From contig CP053680.1 in NCBI GenBank assembly GCA_019623805.1, positions 3,698,001 through 3,762,000 of the forward strand: a stretch of DNA of 64,000 nucleotides, read 5' to 3'. Both the position numbers and the translations under genes were made by a program. The notes beneath the pieces were generated by a model that ran no database searches, was not told where the DNA came from, and worked only from the letters and a program-made list of their open reading frames with translations. The stretch is from Gammaproteobacteria bacterium (ex Lamellibrachia satsuma) (GTDB taxonomy: Bacteria > Pseudomonadota > Gammaproteobacteria > Chromatiales > Chromatiaceae). Below, one piece after another: positions 1 to 8,231 of the stretch (positions are counted from its first letter, which is position 1; each line of letters opens with the position of its first letter).

Positions 1-3000
1 ACTACTATCAGCGGTGGTGCTGTCCGCTGCCACGCCTGAGCCACTGACATTAATGGTGGCAGGGTCTTCATCGGCATCATTGGACGGGATATCGAGGCTA
101 TCATTGAAATCAGCCACTGAGGTGGGTGCGAACCTGACCATGAAGATGCAGTTTGAAGTTGGGGTCAGCGTCACCATTGAACAGCTGTCATTAAGGATAG
201 TAAACGGCGCTGCCAGAGTATTAGCCTGGGCTATCTGACCGATAATGAGATCCGCGGTACCGTCATTGGTGAGAGTGACTGTCCGGTCGGATGAACTGGC
301 CTCGGTGACATTGCCAAACGGCACCTGAAGATCGTCCGCGGGGGCAACGGAATCGGTAACCGTGATATCCGGCGCCAGTACCTGAGCCGCTGTCCCCGTG
401 CCAGCCAGGCTTAGTGTAACGGATGCTTCATCTGCATCGTTAGACGGGATGTCAAAGCTGTCATTGAATGCACCAATAGCAGTCGGTGCAAATCTGACAG
501 TCAATGCACAACTTGCTGTCGCCACCAAGGTCTGCCCGGAACAGGTGTCATTAAGGATGATAAATGGTGCTGCCAGGATATTAGCCTGGGCGATCTGACC
601 GATAATGAGGTCTGCAGTCCCGTCATTTGCCAACGTTACTGTCTGGTCAGATGAACTGGCCACGGTGACATTACCAAACGGCACTTGAAGATCGTCTACG
701 GGAGCAACGGTATCGGTAACAGTGATATCCGGTACCGGTACTGCTGTCCCCGTGCCAGCCACACTTATCGTAACGGATGCCTCATCTGCATCGTCAGATG
801 GAATGTCGAAACTGTCATTGAACGCACCTATTGCAGTCGGTTCAAATCTGACAGCTAGTGTGCAACTTGCCGTTGGCGCTACGGTTGTTCCCGAACAGGC
901 ATCATTCAGAATATTGAAAGGCGCCACGAGTCCATTTAACGTAGCAATATTCCCGATAGTAAGATCGGCATTTCCGTCATTGGTGATGGTGACCGTCTCA
1001 TCCGACGAAGTTGCCTGAGTGACATTACCAAATGCTATCTGCATGTCGGTGATGGGTACTACGGAATCCGTGACCGTTATATCCGGAACCTGCATACCAA
1101 TACCCGTGCCGGTCAGGCTGAGCGTAACCGAATTGTTGTTCGGGTCATCGGACGGAATATCGAAAGTATCACTGAATGCTCCTGTTGATTGCGGTTCGAA
1201 TCTGACCGTGAGGGTGCAGCTCGAAGACGGTGTCAGGATCTGAGAGGAACAGTTGTCGGCAGAAATGCTGAATGGAGTGTCTAAAGCGCCCGGTTGAGCA
1301 ATCGCACCAAGTGTGAGATCCGAACTGCCGTCATTGCGGGCCGTAACGGTTTTATCCAATGCCGAGAACTCGGCAACATCGCCAAAAGGAATCTGCTGGT
1401 CATCGATGGGCGCGACAGAATCCTCAACTGTAATGATGGGAGCGTCTGTCCCAAATACATAGGCGTTTCCTCGGGAGTTATTATCAAACGGTGCGCCTAT
1501 GGTGGCCTTTGTGCTGTTGCCAGAAAGGGCGACCGAATTACCAAAACGGGCAAAATCCCACCCGGAACTGGATGTCAGTTGCTGGTCCTCCGCCCATACT
1601 CCTCCACTGCTTAGAAATATAAAGGCCGCACCTTCGGTGATTGCACCAAACCCATTAGCACCGATAAGGGCAGTATTACCGTCATCTGACAAAGCCACCG
1701 CCCTGCCTGGAGTACCATTTACAGCACCACCAAAACTATCACCCGCACTGGCGCCAGTTACGGCTGGCAGCTTCTGTTGTTCCGTCCATACATCGCTATT
1801 TCTTGTATATACATAGGCGGCGCCTTGATCAACATTTCCTCCTACGTCAGCCAGTGGTGCGCCGACCAGGGCGGTATTCCCGTCAAATGAAAGTGCTGTC
1901 GAGTCGCCAAACCAATCATTCGCAGCGGCATCTGAAGCAGCCAGCAGCGCTTGTTGCACCCAAGCGCTGCCGTTCCATGCATAGATTAAAGCGGTACCCT
2001 CGCTGGAACTATTGCCTTCATCAAAAATTGCACTGGAGATAACGGTATTGCCATCCCCCGAAAGTGCAACTGAATAGCCAAAAAAATCGGTAAGATCTCC
2101 ATTTACATCAGTGAGTTTTTGCTGTTCTGTCCATGTGCCACCATTCCGTCTGAACACATAGGCGGCACCTTCATTTGCCCCAAGGAAGCTGATACTTGCA
2201 GCATAAGCACCGATAACAGCGGTATTACCATCTGAGGAAAGATCCACTGAAAAACCGAACAGGTCATTATTCGCGCCATCGGAGGCGAGGAGCTTTTGTT
2301 GCTGTGTCCAGGTGGCGCCATTCCGAGTAAACACATAGGCAGCGCCCGGCCTATCCGTACCGCTACCGTCCATATAAGCGCCCGCAAGGAGAGTATCGCC
2401 ATCGCTGGAAACGGCTACTGAGGCGCCAAGTCTAAATGAACCTACCACCGTAAGCTTTGTTTGTTCCGTCCATATACCTGAATTCTTGACAAATACATAG
2501 ACAGCCCCAACATACGTAGCCCCAAATATATTATTTACTATTTCAGCGCCAACAACAGCGGTGTTCCCATCATCTGAAATGGCTACGTCATTTGCAAACC
2601 TTCGCCCCACCTCTGCATCAGAAGCGTCAAGTACTTCCTCCTCGATCAATGGATCAATGATCACAGGGTAGACGGCATGACTATCGTCGACTTCGATATT
2701 GATTTCGTTACCCCGGGCGCTGAAATTGGTCGCGAGTTCTCGTCCGGTTGAGTCAACGGCATAGAGACCACCGTATTGAATGCTTCCCCATTTAAAGGCC
2801 CCCTGGTTTTGCTCTGCCTTAGTTTGTGAGGTGAGTTTCAGTACAAGTTTGCCGGCTCCAGTGGGTGCATCCGTGATAGTGAAACCCTGCTCAAGACCTT
2901 GGGGTATATTCAAATACCACTCGATGAGGCCTTTACGCGCAAACTCTATTTTGGCTTTGTCGATGCTCGGTGCAACTTTTTCAACATCTGACAGCGACGT

Positions 3001-3306
3001 CCCGCGCCCCCATGCCGTGAGGCTTAGATGCAAGCTGCCATGATCGGATTTAACCTGGATACCATCCTGGGTGAAGCAAGAGTGCAACGAACTTGTTGGA
3101 TTTTCAGCACAGATCTCCTTTGCATCCACCCAATAGTCTTCCGTCACGTTTTCTAAACTGTACTCAAGAAGCTTAAGGCGGAGAGCGGCGGGAATAGGCT
3201 GCGTTTCCTCAGGCAATGAGGAGGTGCTGGCATTAACTATACCCGAGAATAGAAGTGAGGCTGTTATCAGAGAAAGAATGGTTGGTATTTGAAATTTACT
3301 GCGCAT
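1..3306 (-). CDS. Exported FG-GAP beta-propeller / choice-of-anchor-D repeat protein (C-terminus beyond window)
   Basis: The reading frame is open from the ATG at 3306 to base 1, so 1102 residues are visible and the C-terminus is missing. Residues 1-27 form a signal peptide ending in VNA. Residues 28-230 are not assigned. Residues about 233-615 hold seven FG-GAP-like blades (cores such as FANDVAISDDGNTAVVGA and FGYSVALSGDGNT), the number of a full seven-bladed propeller. From about 621 there are four roughly 108-residue choice-of-anchor-D (ASPM/SPD-2/Hydin-like) Ig-type repeats, each with DSVAP, an FGNV-type strand, a Cys pair and FDIPS(D/N)D. Such proteins are normally surface or secreted binding proteins, and the C-terminus often carries the anchor. 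The product and ligand are unknown. An in-frame ATG lies 12 bases upstream at 3318; 3306 was chosen because GGAGAGG immediately precedes it. Confidence 0.85.
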   Translation of the reverse strand, partial: MRSKFQIPTILSLITASLLFSGIVNASTSSLPEETQPIPAALRLKLLEYSLENVTEDYWVDAKEICAENPTSSLHSCFTQDGIQVKSDHGSLHLSLTAWGRGTSLSDVEKVAPSIDKAKIEFARKGLIEWYLNIPQGLEQGFTITDAPTGAGKLVLKLTSQTKAEQNQGAFKWGSIQYGGLYAVDSTGRELATNFSARGNEINIEVDDSHAVYPVIIDPLIEEEVLDASDAEVGRRFANDVAISDDGNTAVVGAEIVNNIFGATYVGAVYVFVKNSGIWTEQTKLTVVGSFRLGASVAVSSDGDTLLAGAYMDGSGTDRPGAAYVFTRNGATWTQQQKLLASDGANNDLFGFSVDLSSDGNTAVIGAYAASISFLGANEGAAYVFRRNGGTWTEQQKLTDVNGDLTDFFGYSVALSGDGNTVISSAIFDEGNSSSEGTALIYAWNGSAWVQQALLAASDAAANDWFGDSTALSFDGNTALVGAPLADVGGNVDQGAAYVYTRNSDVWTEQQKLPAVTGASAGDSFGGAVNGTPGRAVALSDDGNTALIGANGFGAITEGAAFIFLSSGGVWAEDQQLTSSSGWDFARFGNSVALSGNSTKATIGAPFDNNSRGNAYVFGTDAPIITVEDSVAPIDDQQIPFGDVAEFSALDKTVTARNDGSSDLTLGAIAQPGALDTPFSISADNCSSQILTPSSSCTLTVRFEPQSTGAFSDTFDIPSDDPNNNSVTLSLTGTGIGMQVPDITVTDSVVPITDMQIAFGNVTQATSSDETVTITNDGNADLTIGNIATLNGLVAPFNILNDACSGTTVAPTASCTLAVRFEPTAIGAFNDSFDIPSDDADEASVTISVAGTGTAVPVPDITVTDTVAPVDDLQVPFGNVTVASSSDQTVTLANDGTADLIIGQIAQANILAAPFIILNDTCSGQTLVATASCALTVRFAPTAIGAFNDSFDIPSNDADEASVTLSLAGTGTAAQVLAPDITVTDSVAPADDLQVPFGNVTEASSSDRTVTLTNDGTADLIIGQIAQANTLAAPFTILNDSCSMVTLTPTSNCIFMVRFAPTSVADFNDSLDIPSNDADEDPATINVSGSGVAADSTTADSS

Positions 3307-3694
3307 GATCCTCTCCATGGTTTTGTTAGACGTTATTGGCATGGGTTGTATGCGTAAATAGACTGCGATAATTACTTCGTGTAACAAGCAGCCTTTGGCC
3401 CAATAATCACTTGCTTTTTGTATAATAATAGGCATGGAAAAACAATGACCCGGATCAGAATAAAGGGGAATCAGGATCAGGCCTTCCCTAAATTAGCGAC
3501 AGCCTCTGGAGTACAAAGTATAGGAAGAACAAAAGCCATCTTCCTTAAAGCCCACAGTTCGCCCTGCCGCCCTTTCAAGTCCATATCCAGCAAGAGTTTT
3601 CGGACCTACCATGCTTCTGAAATTGCCTTGTATCATACGCTTGGCGCTTTACCAGCCCCCAGCAAGATCGTTGTTTTTATCTAAATTGTGGGCG

Positions 3695-3729
3695 AAAAAA
3701 AAACCGCTTCAGAAAAAGCCTGAAGCGGT
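3695..3729 (-). terminator. Rho-independent terminator (minus strand)
   Basis: The stem ACCGCTTCAG (3703-3712) pairs perfectly with CTGAAGCGGT (3720-3729) across a 7-base loop. On the minus strand it is followed by nine T (3703-3695). It has no protein-coding gene immediately upstream on that strand. Confidence 0.85.
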
Positions 3730-3850
3730 ATATACCAAAGGAGGATGGAGGAGATAAGCCTGGATGGGTGGGGCTTGCTGCCTGAATCCACCCCGCCTGA
3801 CTTGGTAATATTTGACCATATGCAGAGTTGCCGGCGCATTGAGAAAACGC
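3695..3850 (-). ncRNA. Candidate small RNA ending in a strong terminator
   Basis: On the minus strand the segment contains a GGGTGG/CCACCC hairpin, then a pyrimidine-rich stretch with CTCCTCC and CCTCCTTT, then a perfect 10-bp terminator hairpin with nine U. No protein frame ends just before the terminator. A short hairpin, an unpaired C/U-rich seed complementary to Shine-Dalgarno sequences, and a terminator is a common layout for trans-acting small RNAs. The 5' end is a guess and no convincing promoter was found. It could also be the 3' end of another untranslated transcript. Confidence 0.35.
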
Positions 3851-4080
3851 AACAATCAGGAAATGTTTTTTAGTGCTTGTTTTTAAAGAGAATTACTGTG
3901 AGAAATTTGATCTTTTCAACAACAGTCCTGTGTTAAAAGCATTTTGGAGTTGCTGCCGGAATATCGAATTGTAAACAAATGTAACCAGGATTGACGAGCC
4001 TGTTAGTTTCCCATCCAATGTATGGACAGGCAAATTGCCTATCGCGCTGTTGAGTTATTTGAACAAAATTAGGAATAGAG

Positions 4081-4521
4081 ATGATTGATGTAAAAGGGGA
4101 TTTTAGAAAACTTCTGATACTTGGGCTTTTGTTGTGTTTGGCCATGTTCCACCCGCTGGGCAATGCCGCCGTCGACTGTAAGGGAATGAGTCAATCGAGC
4201 TGTTCGGGCAACGCTTCCTGTACCTGGGTGAAAGGCTACCAAGCCAAAAGTGGAAAAAAAGTCAAAGGCTACTGCCGGGCGAAACCCGGTAAGGCGAAAA
4301 AGAGTGGTAAGACTGATGCCAAGCACGAAAAAGCGGAGTCATCGGTGAGCAAGAAAAGTGGAAAGAAAGAGAAGGCAGCAAAGAGAGAAAAGGGTAAAAA
4401 GACCAAAGAAAAAGTAGATAAGAAAGAGAAGAAGGCCAAGAAGGACAAGAAGGACAAGAAGGACAAGAAGGACAAGAAAGGCAAAAAGGACAAAAAAAGC
4501 TCCAAAAGCAAGGAAAAGTAG
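4081..4521 (+). CDS. Exported Lys-rich-tail hypothetical protein
   Basis: 146 residues. A signal peptide or N-terminal membrane segment (LLILGLLLCLAMFHPLGNAA) is followed by a small four-Cys module (residues about 33-65, pattern C-x6-C-x5-C-x17-C: CKGMSQSSC, then SCTWVKGY and GYCRAKP). The last 75 residues are almost only Lys, Glu, Asp and Ser, with KKD repeated in tandem. The function is unknown; the tail could bind nucleic acid, anionic polysaccharide or the lipopolysaccharide surface. The 9-base AAGGACAAG-type repeat invites slippage, so tail length may vary between strains. A clear terminator follows, so it is probably monocistronic. Confidence 0.75.
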   Translation: MIDVKGDFRKLLILGLLLCLAMFHPLGNAAVDCKGMSQSSCSGNASCTWVKGYQAKSGKKVKGYCRAKPGKAKKSGKTDAKHEKAESSVSKKSGKKEKAAKREKGKKTKEKVDKKEKKAKKDKKDKKDKKDKKGKKDKKSSKSKEK

Positions 4522-4572
4522 GTAGCGCAACTACCTCCGCCGGGAACGCATGGAGCTGTGACGGCTAACCCT

Positions 4573-4607
4573 AAAAAGGGTTGATGATATTTCGTCAGCC
4601 CTTTTTT
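4573..4607 (+). terminator. Rho-independent terminator of the Lys-tail gene
   Basis: AAAAAGGGTTGATGA pairs with TCGTCAGCCCTTTTTT (with G-U pairs) across a short loop. The run of T ends the element. It sits about 50 bases after the stop of the upstream gene and before the convergent HD-GYP gene. Confidence 0.8.
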
Positions 4608-4627
4608 GAGTCACATCTGGAGGGAGA

Positions 4628-5734
4628 CTAGTCGGCAAATTTCCTGGCGATTGAATGGAACTCATCGTTGATACGCTCGAAAGCATCCACGACTTCCGGA
4701 TCAAAATGGCCGCTGCGGCCTTGGCGGATGATATCGCTGGCTTTTTCGTGAGAAAAAGCGGGTTTATATACCCTTTTTGAGATCAGGGCGTCATACACGT
4801 CAGCGACCGCCATCAGTCGTCCGGAAAAGGGAATTTCCTGGCCGGAGAGACCGTTCGGATAACCGCTGCCATCCCACTTTTCATGGTGACTGTAGGCGAT
4901 CTCACGGGCAATCATGAGGAAGGATGAGTCGGGGTTTCCCTGCAGCTTCTCTGCCTCGATGATGGCGTCTCTTCCATATACGGTGTGGTTCTTCATCTCT
5001 TCGAACTCATCCTCAGTCAGCTTCCCCGGTTTCAGAAGGATGCTGTCGCGGATGCCTACTTTGCCGATATCGTGCAGTGGAGCCGATTTGTAGAGCTGCT
5101 CGATATAGTCATCCGTCAGGAGAGGGGCAAAGCTGGCTTGTTTTCTCAACTCTTCGGCCAATGCCTTGACATAGTATTGAGTGCGCCGAATATGGTTGCC
5201 TGTCTCATTGTCACGGGTCTCCGCTAGGGTAGCCATGGCAAGAATGGTGGTGTCTTTTGCCATTGCGAGTTCTTTGGTCCGGGCCTTGACCCGTTCTTCC
5301 AGAATCTGGTTTTGGTTCGCCAGTGCCTCCCTGGCCTGTTTCAGTGTGAGGTGTGTCTTTACCCTTGCAAGGACGATCGCAGTGGATATAGGTTTGGTGA
5401 TGTAATCGACGGCGCCCATCGCCAGCCCCCGTGTCTGATCACTCTCTTCACCCATTGCGGTGATAAAGATCACTGGTATGTCACGGGTCGTCTCATCAGT
5501 TTTGAGCCGTTGACAGACTTCATATCCGTCCATTCCGGGCATCATGATGTCTAATAGAACCAGGTCTGGCATAGGCTGGCTTTTCACTCGTTCCAGCGCT
5601 TCCAGTCCGTTTCTGGCTGCAGTCAGCCGATAATCTTTTTTCAGCAGGTGCATGAGCACCGTAATGTTTGCGGGTTCATCGTCGACCAGCAGTAGAGTGG
5701 GTTTAGTATCCGGCATTCTTTTGTTCTCAAACAA
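4628..5734 (-). CDS. Response regulator with HD-GYP cyclic-di-GMP phosphodiesterase domain
   Basis: 368 residues. A receiver domain (about 12-130) carries the acidic pair DD near 18-19, phospho-acceptor Asp62 in LVLLDIMMPGMDG and Lys114 in YITKP. A helical linker (130-165) follows, then an HD-GYP domain (165-355) with HD at 221-222 (HDIGKVG), the HHEKWDGSGYP motif (GYP at 291-293) and ADVYDAL. These are the metal-binding and signature residues of active HD-GYP enzymes, which hydrolyse c-di-GMP to pGpG/GMP. No sensor kinase is adjacent. An in-frame ATG at residue 7 (5716) is an alternative start. The cytosolic protein is likely to tune motility or biofilm state, and two chemoreceptors lie nearby. 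Confidence 0.92.
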   Translation of the reverse strand: MFENKRMPDTKPTLLLVDDEPANITVLMHLLKKDYRLTAARNGLEALERVKSQPMPDLVLLDIMMPGMDGYEVCQRLKTDETTRDIPVIFITAMGEESDQTRGLAMGAVDYITKPISTAIVLARVKTHLTLKQAREALANQNQILEERVKARTKELAMAKDTTILAMATLAETRDNETGNHIRRTQYYVKALAEELRKQASFAPLLTDDYIEQLYKSAPLHDIGKVGIRDSILLKPGKLTEDEFEEMKNHTVYGRDAIIEAEKLQGNPDSSFLMIAREIAYSHHEKWDGSGYPNGLSGQEIPFSGRLMAVADVYDALISKRVYKPAFSHEKASDIIRQGRSGHFDPEVVDAFERINDEFHSIARKFAD

Positions 5735-5765
5735 CGTGTGGTTTCTGAATCGTTGGTTATTGTTT

Positions 5766-5796
5766 GCCGGATCCGCTACGCTTGATCCGGCCTACA
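5766..5796. repeat. REP-like palindromic intergenic repeat
   Basis: GCCGGATC, then GCTACGCTT, then GATCCGGC and CTACA: an imperfect hairpin also found at 15437, 15497, 19434 and 19481 in this window. It lies in the 290-base gap between the HD-GYP gene and the next plus-strand gene. A partial copy (GCGGATCCGCTAA) follows near 5840. Nothing else was recognised in the gap. Confidence 0.7.
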
Positions 5797-6025
5797 AGAA
5801 TCAGCAGGTTCGAAGGGTGAATGAGGGGATCAAGTGTCGCGGATCCGCTAATTGCATCTTCTCCGACCGAAGACTAGCAGATATTATAGAGGCCGCGAGT
5901 CTGATTTTATTCATAACCGTGGGATATCATGAATTTCAGCGCTCTCCTTCAATCATTGTGCACCTAGCGCTTGTGTGCAAGGTCAGGTCGACGGATCGTG
6001 ATGTCACCATGAATAAGGCGGGATA

Positions 6026-6583
6026 ATGAGGAAATCAACAATTCGTTCGAAACTACTGTTTCCCACTCTTCTGTTGTTGCCATTGGCGGGTTATGCAGTA
6101 TCCGCAGAAGAGGGCTGTATCCGGGAGGTATTCGGCGATTTCTGTCTGGGCGGAAGCATGAATAACCAGCTTACAAAGCGGGCTGTTCAGAGAGAGCCGC
6201 AGCAGAGGGGTGAACGATCCGGGGTGATCTATTCTGTAGATAGAGACAAGATCTATGTCATGGCGTTCAAAGGGACGATTTACAAGGTGCTGCGCACTTA
6301 TGAACCGGCCACCCAAGTTACTTTCAAAGACATTAAACGTCGTTTACAGAAAAAATACGGCAAATCAGTGGACCAGAGCCAATATCCCACTTATGTTCAC
6401 AACACTGCGGGAAAGATTGGTGCAATACGCCGTGGTGACGCAGCTGCACTCCATATCTGGCAGTTGGAGGGAGAACCTTGGCGGGTAGAACTAGGCTGGA
6501 CGCGAAAGCTGGGGATATCTATCGCTTATCTCGTCAATAGTCTGGACTTGCAGCAGCAGATGGAGGCGGACAAAGGGCTGTAA
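6026..6583 (+). CDS. Exported hypothetical protein
   Basis: 185 residues with a classical signal peptide (residues 1-27, cleavage near SAEE). The mature protein begins with a Cys pair (GCIREVFGDFCLGG), then a basic segment, then an alpha/beta-looking region (SGVIYSVDRDKIYVMAF, YKVLRTYEP, FKDIKRRLQKKYG, LHIWQLEGEPWRVELGW). The size and pattern suggest a small soluble periplasmic protein. No family could be named, and no operon partner is evident: the next gene, mtaB, is convergent. Confidence 0.75.
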   Translation: MRKSTIRSKLLFPTLLLLPLAGYAVSAEEGCIREVFGDFCLGGSMNNQLTKRAVQREPQQRGERSGVIYSVDRDKIYVMAFKGTIYKVLRTYEPATQVTFKDIKRRLQKKYGKSVDQSQYPTYVHNTAGKIGAIRRGDAAALHIWQLEGEPWRVELGWTRKLGISIAYLVNSLDLQQQMEADKGL

Positions 6584-6635
6584 AGTAACCCGGACTATGC
6601 TGAATAAATACTAAAATTTAAGCTTTCGCTGAACC

Positions 6636-7916
6636 CTATGGCTGTTTCCATTCACCGGCCAGCCGATCCCCTGAGTCCGCTAATCCATTGATGCGGATGT
6701 CGATTATCTGATTTTCCAGCGGCGTATCAGCAGGCGCATCGATAGCCACCCGCAGGTAGTTGGGCGTGTATCCGCCCCAGCCGTTTACCCCACTACCCTC
6801 CACCAGCACCGGCAGGGTGCGTCCGATATAGGTCTCCAGGGTTTGCCGTTTCATCACTTCTCCTAGCTGATGCAGGGCATCGCTGCGGATGCGCTTGACA
6901 TCCCGGCTGACCGGATCGGAGAGTTGGGCCGCCTTGGTGCCGCTGCGAGGCGAGTAGGCGAAGATGTGCAGGTGACCGAAGCCGATCCGTTGCACATAGT
7001 CCAGTGTTTGCTGCCACTCTTCGTTGGTTTCACCGGGAAAACCGACGATGATATCGGTGGTAATGTTGAGATCCTCTACCTTACTGCGGGCCAGTTTCAA
7101 CAGCAGGGCATACTCATCGGTTTTGCAGCGGCGGGCCATGCGGCGCAATACACTGTCGGAGCCGCTCTGCAGTGGCAGATGCAGATGCGGCATCAAGCGG
7201 GGATCGGTGAACAGATCCCAGAAGCTTTCCGGCAGGTCCCAGGGTTCGACCGAGCCGATGCGCAGGCGGGGAATATCGGTTTCCGACAGTATTTGGCGTA
7301 TCAGGCTGGATAGATCGGAGTCCCTGTCGCTGCCATAGCCACCGATATGGACCCCTGTCAGGACTACCTCCTGAATACCGTCATCATGCAGTTGATTGAT
7401 CTCATCGATAATCTCCAATTGCGGACGACTGCGCTCTTCTCCTCTGGCCTGAGTCACGATGCAGAAGGTGCAGCGATAACGGCAGCCATCCTGTACCTTG
7501 ATGAAGGCTCGCTGGCGGCCTCTGGCCAGCAGCCCGGTTGCCGCCGGTTCGGTGGCGTTCTCCGGCATCACGTTCAGGTCCAGTTCCCGGCCGACAATCT
7601 CTACCAGTCGTTCCTTGTCCTGGTTGCCGATAACCAGATCAACACCCTCCACCTGGGCCGTGGAGGTAGGGTCCAGAGAGGCATAACAGCCGCTGACTAC
7701 CAGTCTGGCGTTTGGATTGGCTCTATTGGCGCGGTTGAGTAGCTTGCGTGATTTCCGTACGGCTTCTTCAGTGACTGCACAGGTGTTCACTACCAAGAGC
7801 TCCGCCTGTTCCGGATTGCCGGTCAACTGATGCCCCAAGCCGACGAAGTCGCGTCTCCAGGTTTCCAGTTCCGCTTCGTTGAGGCGGCAGCCGAGGGTTT
7901 TCAGGTGGATTCTCAT
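6636..7916 (-). CDS. mtaB: tRNA (N6-threonylcarbamoyladenosine(37)-C2)-methylthiotransferase MtaB
   Basis: 426 residues from the ATG at 7916 (MRIHLKTLGCRLNEAE), the usual family start; an upstream GTG/ATG-rich extension of 26 residues from 7994 is unlikely to be translated. The N-terminal methylthiotransferase domain has the three cluster cysteines in GCRLNE, VNTCAV and SGCYAS. The radical-SAM domain has CRYRCTFCIV (CxxxCxxC). The C-terminal YIGRTLPVLVEG region is TRAM-like. The enzyme converts t6A37 to ms2t6A37 in ANN-decoding tRNAs. The KTLGCRLNEAE opening and GYTPNYL near the end distinguish MtaB from MiaB and RimO. Confidence 0.93.
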   Translation of the reverse strand: MRIHLKTLGCRLNEAELETWRRDFVGLGHQLTGNPEQAELLVVNTCAVTEEAVRKSRKLLNRANRANPNARLVVSGCYASLDPTSTAQVEGVDLVIGNQDKERLVEIVGRELDLNVMPENATEPAATGLLARGRQRAFIKVQDGCRYRCTFCIVTQARGEERSRPQLEIIDEINQLHDDGIQEVVLTGVHIGGYGSDRDSDLSSLIRQILSETDIPRLRIGSVEPWDLPESFWDLFTDPRLMPHLHLPLQSGSDSVLRRMARRCKTDEYALLLKLARSKVEDLNITTDIIVGFPGETNEEWQQTLDYVQRIGFGHLHIFAYSPRSGTKAAQLSDPVSRDVKRIRSDALHQLGEVMKRQTLETYIGRTLPVLVEGSGVNGWGGYTPNYLRVAIDAPADTPLENQIIDIRINGLADSGDRLAGEWKQP

Positions 7917-8231
7917 TGGGTAGTTGGATGTTGAAAAGGGGGGGAAAGGTATATCAGAGTGGTCGCTGGTTGCAAATCCACGTGTCGCCATCACTCGTCA
8001 ATGGAGTGTGATTGTAGCTGTTTTTCAATCAAATAGGCTGGCTAACCCATAGTAAAATCATGGGATTATGTGTGTCTGACTAAAGAAGTTGTCGAATGGG
8101 CCGATAAGTTGGAGAAGAAGGAAGGGAACGCAGTAAATATAGAGATTCCCACCAACCCTTACTGTTATTCGGATGTGGCAGTGTTTTTTTCATTACGGCA
8201 AGCATTGCCCGGCAGATTTATAAGAACGAAA

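Larger units (their letters stand above)
3319..4080. other. Intergenic region without a convincing gene
   Basis: About 760 bases between divergent genes. The only notable content is a rho-independent terminator and the candidate small RNA on the minus strand near 3.7-3.85 kb, listed separately. The rest is AT-richer than its surroundings and presumably carries the promoters of the exported FG-GAP protein (minus) and the Lys-tailed protein (plus). No clear -35/-10 pair was fixed by eye. Confidence 0.6.

Noticed and set aside
3418..3684. 88-residue plus-strand frame in the 3.3-4.1 kb gap
   Set aside because: No ribosome binding site, codon pattern unlike neighbours, and no recognisable domain.
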